From assembly GCF_932526225.1 (NCBI RefSeq), contig NC_064047.1:9289994-9353993 (forward strand): a stretch of DNA of 64,000 nt, in the 5' to 3' direction. The position numbers were made by a program, and so were the translations under genes. Positions 60,701 to 64,000 of the stretch are shown piece by piece (the stretch's first letter is position 1; every line of letters starts with the position of its first letter). The notes beneath the pieces were generated by a model. That model was not told where the DNA came from. It saw nothing but the letters and a program-made list of their open reading frames with translations, and did not search any database. The DNA comes from Nematostella vectensis (taxonomy: Eukaryota; Cnidaria; Anthozoa; Actiniaria; Edwardsiidae).

Positions 60701-63502
60701 CCATCCCCTCTCTACTGACATCAGGCCCTCATCTGTGCCCATCCAACTGCCCCATACAACAGTCCTACAACACCAATGACCACACCCATCTCCTCTCTAC
60801 TGACATCAGGCCCTGATCTGTGCCTATCCAACTGCCCCATACAACAGTCCTACAACACCAATGACCACACCCATCCCCTCTCTACTGATATCAGGCCCTC
60901 ATCTGTGCCTATCCAACTGCCCCATACAACAGTCCTACAACACCAATGATAACACCCATCCCCTCTCTACTGACATCAGGCCCTCACCTGTGCTTATCCA
61001 ACTGCCCCATACAACAGTCCTACAACACCAATGACCACACCCATCCCCTCTCTACTGACATCAGGCCCTCATCTGTGCACATCCAACTGCCCCATAAAAC
61101 AGTCCTACAACACCAATTACTACACCCATCCCCTCTCTACTAACATCAGGCCCTTATCTGTGCTTATCCGACTGCCCCATACAACAGTCCTACAACACCA
61201 ATGACCACACCCATCCCCTCTCTACTGACATCAGGCCCTCATCTGTGCCCATCCAACTGCCCCATACAACAGTCCTACAACACCAATGATAACACCCATC
61301 CCCTCTCTACTGACATCAGGCCCTCATCTGTGCACATCCAACTGCCCCATACAACAGTCCTACAACACCAATGACCACACCCATCCCCTCTCTACTGACA
61401 TCAGGCCCTCATCTGTGCCCATCCAACTGCCCCATACAACAGTCCTACAACACCAATGATAACACCCATCCCCTCTCTACTGACGTCAGGCCCTCATCTG
61501 TGCACATCCAACTGCCCCATACAACAGTCCTACAACACCAATGACCACACCCATCCCCTCTCTACTGACATCAGGCCCTCATCTGTGCCCATCCAACTGC
61601 CCCATAGAACAGTCCTACAACACCAATGACCACACCCATCCCCTCTCTACTGATATCAGGCCCTCATCTGTGCACATCCAACTGCCCCATACAACAGTCC
61701 TACAACACCAATGACCACACCCATCCCCTCTCTACTGATATCAGACCTTCATCTGTGCCTATCCAACTGCCCCATACAACAGTCCTACAACACCAATGAC
61801 CACACCCATCCCCTCTCTACTGATATCAGACCTTCATCTGTGCCCATCCAACTGCCCCATACAACAGTCCTACAACACCAATGATAACAACCATCCCCTC
61901 TCTACTGATATCAGGCCCTCATCTGTGCCTATCCAACTGCCCCATACAACAGTCCCACAACACCAATGGCCACACCCATCCCCTCTCTACTGATATCAGG
62001 CCCTCACCTGTGCCCATCCAACTGCCCCATACAACAGTCCCACAACACCAATGACCACATCCATCCCCTCTCTACTGACATCAGGCCCTCATCTGTGCCC
62101 ATCCAACTGCCCCATACAACAGTCCTACAACACCAATGATAACAACCATCCCCTCTCTACTGATATCAGGCCCTCATCTGTGCACATCCAACTGCCCCAT
62201 ACAACAGTCCCACAACACCAATGACCACACCCATCCCCTCTCTACTGATATCAGGCCCTCACCTGTGCCCATCCAACTGCCCCATACAACAGTCCCACAA
62301 CACCAATGACCACACCCATCCCCTCTCTACTAACATCAGGCCCTCATCTGTGCCCATCCAACTGCCCCATACAACAGTCCTACAACACCAATGACAACAC
62401 CCATCCCCTCTCTACTGACATCAGGCCCTCATCTGTGCACATCCAACTGCCCCATACAACAGTCCCACAACACCAATGACCACACCCATCCCCTCTCTAC
62501 TGACATCAGGCCCTCACCTGTGCCCATCCAACTGCCCCATACAACAGTCCTACAACACCAATGATAACACCCATCCCCTCTCTACTGATATCAGACCTTC
62601 ATCTGTGCACATCCAACTGCCCCATACAACAGTCCTACAACACCAATGATAACAACCATCCCCTCTCTACTGATATCAGACCTTCATCTGTGCACATCCA
62701 ACTGCCCCATACAACAGTCCTACAACACCAATGATAACACCCATCCCCTCTCTACTGATATCAGACCTTCACCTGTGCCCATCCAACTGCCCCATACAAC
62801 AGTCCTACAACACCAATGATAACAACCATCCCCTCTCTACTGATATCAGACCTTCATCTGTGCACATCCAACTGCCCCATACAACAGTCCTACAACACCA
62901 ATGACCACACCCATCCCCTCTCTACTGACATCAGGCCCTCACCTGTGCCCATCCAACTGCCCCATACAACAGTCCTACAACACCAATGATAACACCCATC
63001 CCCTCTCTACTGATATCAGACCTTCACCTGTGCCCATCCAACTGCCCCATACAACAGTCCTACAACACCAATGATAACAACCATCCCCTCTCTACTGATA
63101 TCAGACCTTCATCTGTGCACATCCAACTGCCCCATACAACAGTCCTACAACACCAATGACCACACCCATCCCCTTTCTACTGACATCAGGCCCTCACCTG
63201 TGCCCATCCAACTGCCCCATACAACAGCCCTACAACACCAATGACCACACCCATCCCGTCTCTACTGATATCAGGCCCTCATCTGTGCCCATCCAACTGC
63301 CCCATACAACAGTCCTACAACACCAATGACCACACCCATCCCCTCTCTACTGACATCAGGCCCTCACCTGTGCTGACCCAGCTGCCCCATGCAGCAGTGC
63401 TGACGTACACAGAAAGATTCCCAACATCATTTCCAAACATGCTCCAAAAGAAAGTGAGATGGCATCTACTCCGCCCATGTACCATCGGACTGTCCAGAGT
63501 TC
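39127..63502 (-). CDS. Large single-pass receptor: MAM, jelly-roll-like, F5/8C, EGF array, SEA, TM (5' end missing)
   Basis: I assembled 22 exons (lettered V to A, 5' to 3'): 63502-63368, 58516-58350, 58047-57882, 57241-56979, 55407-55203, 53949-53811, 53206-53112, 52710-52465, 51502-51200, 50390-50156, 49460-49234, 48650-48382, 48278-47720, 47158-46864, 45873-45532, 44751-44503, 44141-43906, 43447-43239, 42337-42003, 40800-40626, 40112-39908, 39443-39127. All phases fit, giving 1789 codons plus stop. Domains: MAM (SRCHLTFFWSMFGNDVGNLS ... VAIDDVKLMC); a beta-rich carbohydrate-binding-like module (AEYTVWMNVNST ... LHPGSHTITFRQ ... YDRIILAP); F5/8C discoidin (GWCSSDQNSRFIYLQVKLP ... RAIRIYPETWNYWPCLRIEL); about two dozen EGF/laminin-type EGF modules, including one canonical CQNGGTC; a SEA domain with DGSVVVDAIL; TM LPSIIGTVVGLFLVILILV; a 77-residue tail with NPYY and NPLY. 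No signal peptide is visible because the N-terminus is beyond the window. The EGF style and tail recall CED-1/Draper/MEGF10, but I know no family with this exact order. Confidence 0.88.
39455..39700. repeat. About 65 bp tandem repeat, 3.5 copies, upstream of the receptor last exon
   Basis: The unit contains gactgggttagacagtgaag and gcattgtggcatagtctaga plus gaccagaaagcgga. It starts 15 bp from the last-exon acceptor and includes part of its pyrimidine tract. Confidence 0.9.
40245..40480 (-). mobile_element. Diverged tRNA-derived SINE, copy 4
   Basis: On the minus strand: GTGTCTCGTTAGCTCATGC then GGTTCAAACCTAGG in the B-box position. Downstream there is a cgagaagacgagg segment and an 'accaccggcttcaagtcc' segment paralleling copies 1-3. 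It lies in the receptor intron between SEA exons. Confidence 0.45.
40902..41140. mobile_element. MITE with ggggacttgcgctaagat inverted ends
   Basis: Left: gggggacttgcgctaagata then tcacgtgacc. Right: caatcacgtgatctcttagc then gcaagtcccc. The interior is related to 34650-34860. Confidence 0.8.
41382..41613. mobile_element. Dispersed repeat, copy B (tgtatcgtaactcgcagt family)
   Basis: Collinear with 37667-37892, about 80 percent similar by eye. Both copies end cgagtgcaaccttatttgaaa. Confidence 0.7.
41690..41862. mobile_element. Short inverted-repeat element (aataggcca...cctattgg)
   Basis: The outer ends (gaataggccattccagctat and agctttccagcctattgg) and the inner arms (cctacctcaactacc and ggtagttgagatagg) are inverted repeats. 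It is non-coding and lies in a receptor intron. Confidence 0.6.
42400..43190. repeat. (ATC)n-rich microsatellite region
   Basis: About 800 bp of atcatc, atcacc and catgatc repeats with a short (agc)n run, in the receptor intron between exons E and D. Ile/Met-rich frames on both strands are artefacts. Confidence 0.95.
44765..45528. repeat. 27 bp minisatellite filling the intron between receptor exons H and G
   Basis: About 28 copies of gatcacacaaaagatcccac plus tcaagtc. The left third is homogeneous and the right two thirds are diverged. It occupies virtually the whole 780 bp intron, beginning next to the exon G acceptor (44752). Confidence 0.95.
46243..46692. mobile_element. Inverted-repeat element with duplicated left arm
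   Basis: The arm tgaccaatcagattcggctt (46292) is present again as a direct copy at 46432 and inverted at 46626 (aagccgaatctgattggtca). Each arm also carries an accg...aaacatttt segment. It lies in the receptor intron between exons I and H. Confidence 0.75.
47212..47690. mobile_element. Pogo/mariner-like MITE remnant (cagtagaacctggatttta)
   Basis: It starts cagtagaacctggatttta and has multiple cctcgattttacgat motifs, with inverted counterparts atcgtaaaatcgagg near 47625. The exact right end is unclear. It makes up most of the intron between receptor exons J and I. Confidence 0.5.
49905..50205. repeat. 126 bp tandem repeat carrying the receptor exon M donor
   Basis: The native junction (exon end 50156, plus-strand cttacctgccgtaccaacc) is duplicated with the same context at 50025. 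A third partial copy begins near 49918 (accagttgggcaaatgcgtc). Each unit has the last 40-50 nt of exon M plus about 75 nt of intron. Confidence 0.88.
50740..51035 (-). mobile_element. tRNA-derived SINE, copy 3 (best preserved head)
   Basis: On the minus strand the A-box-like GTGGCCTAGTGTGTTAGCGC (51025-51006) and the B-box GGTTCGAATCC (50981-50971) are intact. It is truncated at the 3' end relative to copies 1 and 2. It lies in the receptor intron between exons N and M. Confidence 0.75.
51794..52050. mobile_element. MITE, 'aaagccgcattgtcaccag' family (intact copy)
   Basis: Left aagccgcattgtcaccagtt and tacttccgg are mirrored at the right by ccggaagtaaactggtgaca atgcggcttt. The related copy at 26929-27094 lies in FOP intron 4. 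Confidence 0.85.
54110..54505. repeat. Degenerate GGTAAG/GGTGAG-rich repeat
   Basis: About 400 bp of plus-strand aggtaaggt, gaggtgaggt type words in the receptor intron between exons R and Q. Confidence 0.75.
54507..54748. mobile_element. MITE with gtcctggccaaataagga inverted ends
   Basis: Left gtcctggccaaataaggac then acaggttg; right caacatgtgtccttgtttgg then ccagggcc. The interior is rich in 'gaaacat/atgtttc' inverted words. It is inserted at the end of the GGTAAG tract. Confidence 0.85.
55074..55198. mobile_element. Foldback MITE (tgcacactag family), copy 4, short
   Basis: Both ends (gcctagtgcacactagcgg and gctagtgtgcactaggca) are present with an internally shortened arm. It ends 4 bp from the receptor exon R donor. 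Confidence 0.88.
55692..55833. mobile_element. MITE (aggggttttattag / ctttcattta ends)
   Basis: Same family as the outer element at 27534-28050, including tcagagtaggtggtgg and attgataagtagtgga. It ends cctaataaaacccctgt. Confidence 0.65.
56225..56310 (-). mobile_element. tRNA-like fragment, possible SINE head
   Basis: The minus strand reads GCTTTGTGGCTCAGTGGTAA, then CGTGTCTCACTG, resembling the D-arm/A-box region of a tRNA. No B-box is found at the right distance, so it is weak. Confidence 0.3.
57405..57775 (+). mobile_element. tRNA-derived SINE (ggggagcct family), full-length-looking copy
   Basis: It begins ggggagcctaggtggtgc and has a B-box-like ggggtcgattcctgg (57474-57488). The body runs through gttctccggttttcttcctc to a gatgagagtgataagctact end followed by a T-rich tract. 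It is antisense to the receptor, between exons T and S. A truncated relative is at 15353-15485. Confidence 0.7.
59328..59577. mobile_element. MITE with gttcattaaatacaccgagg ends
   Basis: Left gttcattaaatacaccgagg and g-run; right c-run then ctcagtgtatttaacgaac. The interior has repeated 'ggggggctcc' words. It lies just before the 85 bp satellite. Confidence 0.8.
59610..63395. repeat. 85 bp satellite, about 44 copies, derived from receptor exon V donor
   Basis: The unit runs ccaatgaccacacccatccc ctctctactgacatcagg ccctcatctgtgcccatcc aactgccccatacaacagtc. The last copy merges into exon V: plus-strand ccctcacctgtgctgaccca gctgccccatgcagcag is the native donor plus about 30 nt of MAM exon. The satellite therefore contains exon-end sequence. 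It fills most of the intron between exons V and U. Confidence 0.97.
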
Positions 63503-63569
63503 CTAAAGAATAAAACGGAACATTTGAAAGAGAACAGTTGAGGATGGGAAAAACATACATTTGACAGGG

Positions 63570-63780
63570 CTTCTGGAATTACGCGGAAAAAAACTCAAAA
63601 TTACGTGGAATTCTTTGCTAAATTACGCGCTAAATTACGTGGAAAATCAATCATTACGCGATAAATTACGCGGGATTTTGCAATACATTTTTCTTTAAAA
63701 ATCAAAATTTTGCGGGATTATTGACTGAATTATGCACTACACGCAATATCAACTGTTACGCCCAAACTACATTTTCTACC
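63570..63780. repeat. Degenerate 'aattacgcg' short-period repeat
   Basis: Nine or more copies of attacgcg/attacgtgg words at irregular 12-35 bp spacing upstream of exon V. No coding potential is seen. The rest of 63503-64000 contains no recognisable exon. Confidence 0.6.
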
Positions 63781-64000
63781 AAAGGAAAGCACGAAATAAC
63801 TTGAAAAGGTTATTTTTTTTGCGTGAAAATATCTTAGGCAAGTTTTCATTGGCTCCTAGCCACCAGCCAATAAAAAAGGGATTTATTATTAGTCCTAGGC
63901 CTTCGCGGTTTAGCAAAGAACGCCTAGTCATTTTATTTGTTTTCGAAATTCAGTTCGAAATATTGCACTCTTACGAAGAATATATCTCTTTTTTTATGAG

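Noticed and set aside
59522-63513. Series of 85-codon frames (TTPIPSLLTSGPHL...) on the plus strand
   Set aside because: They come from the 85 bp satellite read through three consecutive units; antisense to the receptor and unit-periodic.

Overview
This is an animal nuclear genome window. It holds spliced genes with GT-AG introns, tRNA-derived SINEs, many short inverted-repeat DNA elements and very abundant intronic minisatellites. Gene content (MSH2, FOP/CEP43, MRPL19, CDC5L, and a MAM/discoidin/EGF/SEA membrane receptor) together with the heavily subdivided introns suggests an early-branching metazoan. A sea-anemone-like anthozoan cnidarian is my best guess; this is inference, because nothing in the window identifies the species.

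Layout: (1) 1-2235, minus: the first exons of CDC5L (spliceosomal Myb protein), running off the left edge. (2) 2638-4942, plus: MRPL19, complete in 3 exons and divergent from CDC5L. (3) 6047-24329, minus: MSH2, complete; I assembled 29 in-frame exons giving 924 aa. (4) 24685-36209, plus: FOP/CEP43 (FGFR1OP), complete in 15 exons, 425 aa, divergent from MSH2 across a 355 bp shared promoter with an E2F-type site and a CCAAT box. (5) 36210-39126: intergenic, filled with inverted-repeat elements, poly-G/poly-C tracts and a decayed copy of one FOP exon. (6) 39127-63502, minus: the 3' 22 exons (1789 codons, in frame throughout) of a large single-pass receptor. Its order is MAM, jelly-roll-like module, F5/8C discoidin, about two dozen EGF/laminin-type EGF modules, SEA with a GSVVV cleavage motif, a TM helix and a tail with two NPxY motifs. 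Its 5' end lies beyond the window.

The most unusual structural theme is that several minisatellites are built from, or abut, an exon-intron junction: MSH2 exon 15, MSH2 exon 24, FOP exon 6, receptor exon M and receptor exon V. Each repeat unit therefore carries a copy of a 5' splice site, sometimes with exon sequence. The largest is an approximately 85 bp x 44-copy array (59.6-63.4 kb) that begins inside the MAM exon; most copies have lost the donor GT. FOP exon 4 shows the equivalent duplication at an acceptor.

Biologically the genes are housekeeping (mismatch repair, centrosome/ciliary base, mitochondrial translation, splicing) plus one adhesion or engulfment-type receptor. Head-to-head pairs (CDC5L/MRPL19 and MSH2/FOP) are likely co-expressed from shared promoters. 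Most long open frames in the window are artefacts of tandem repeats.
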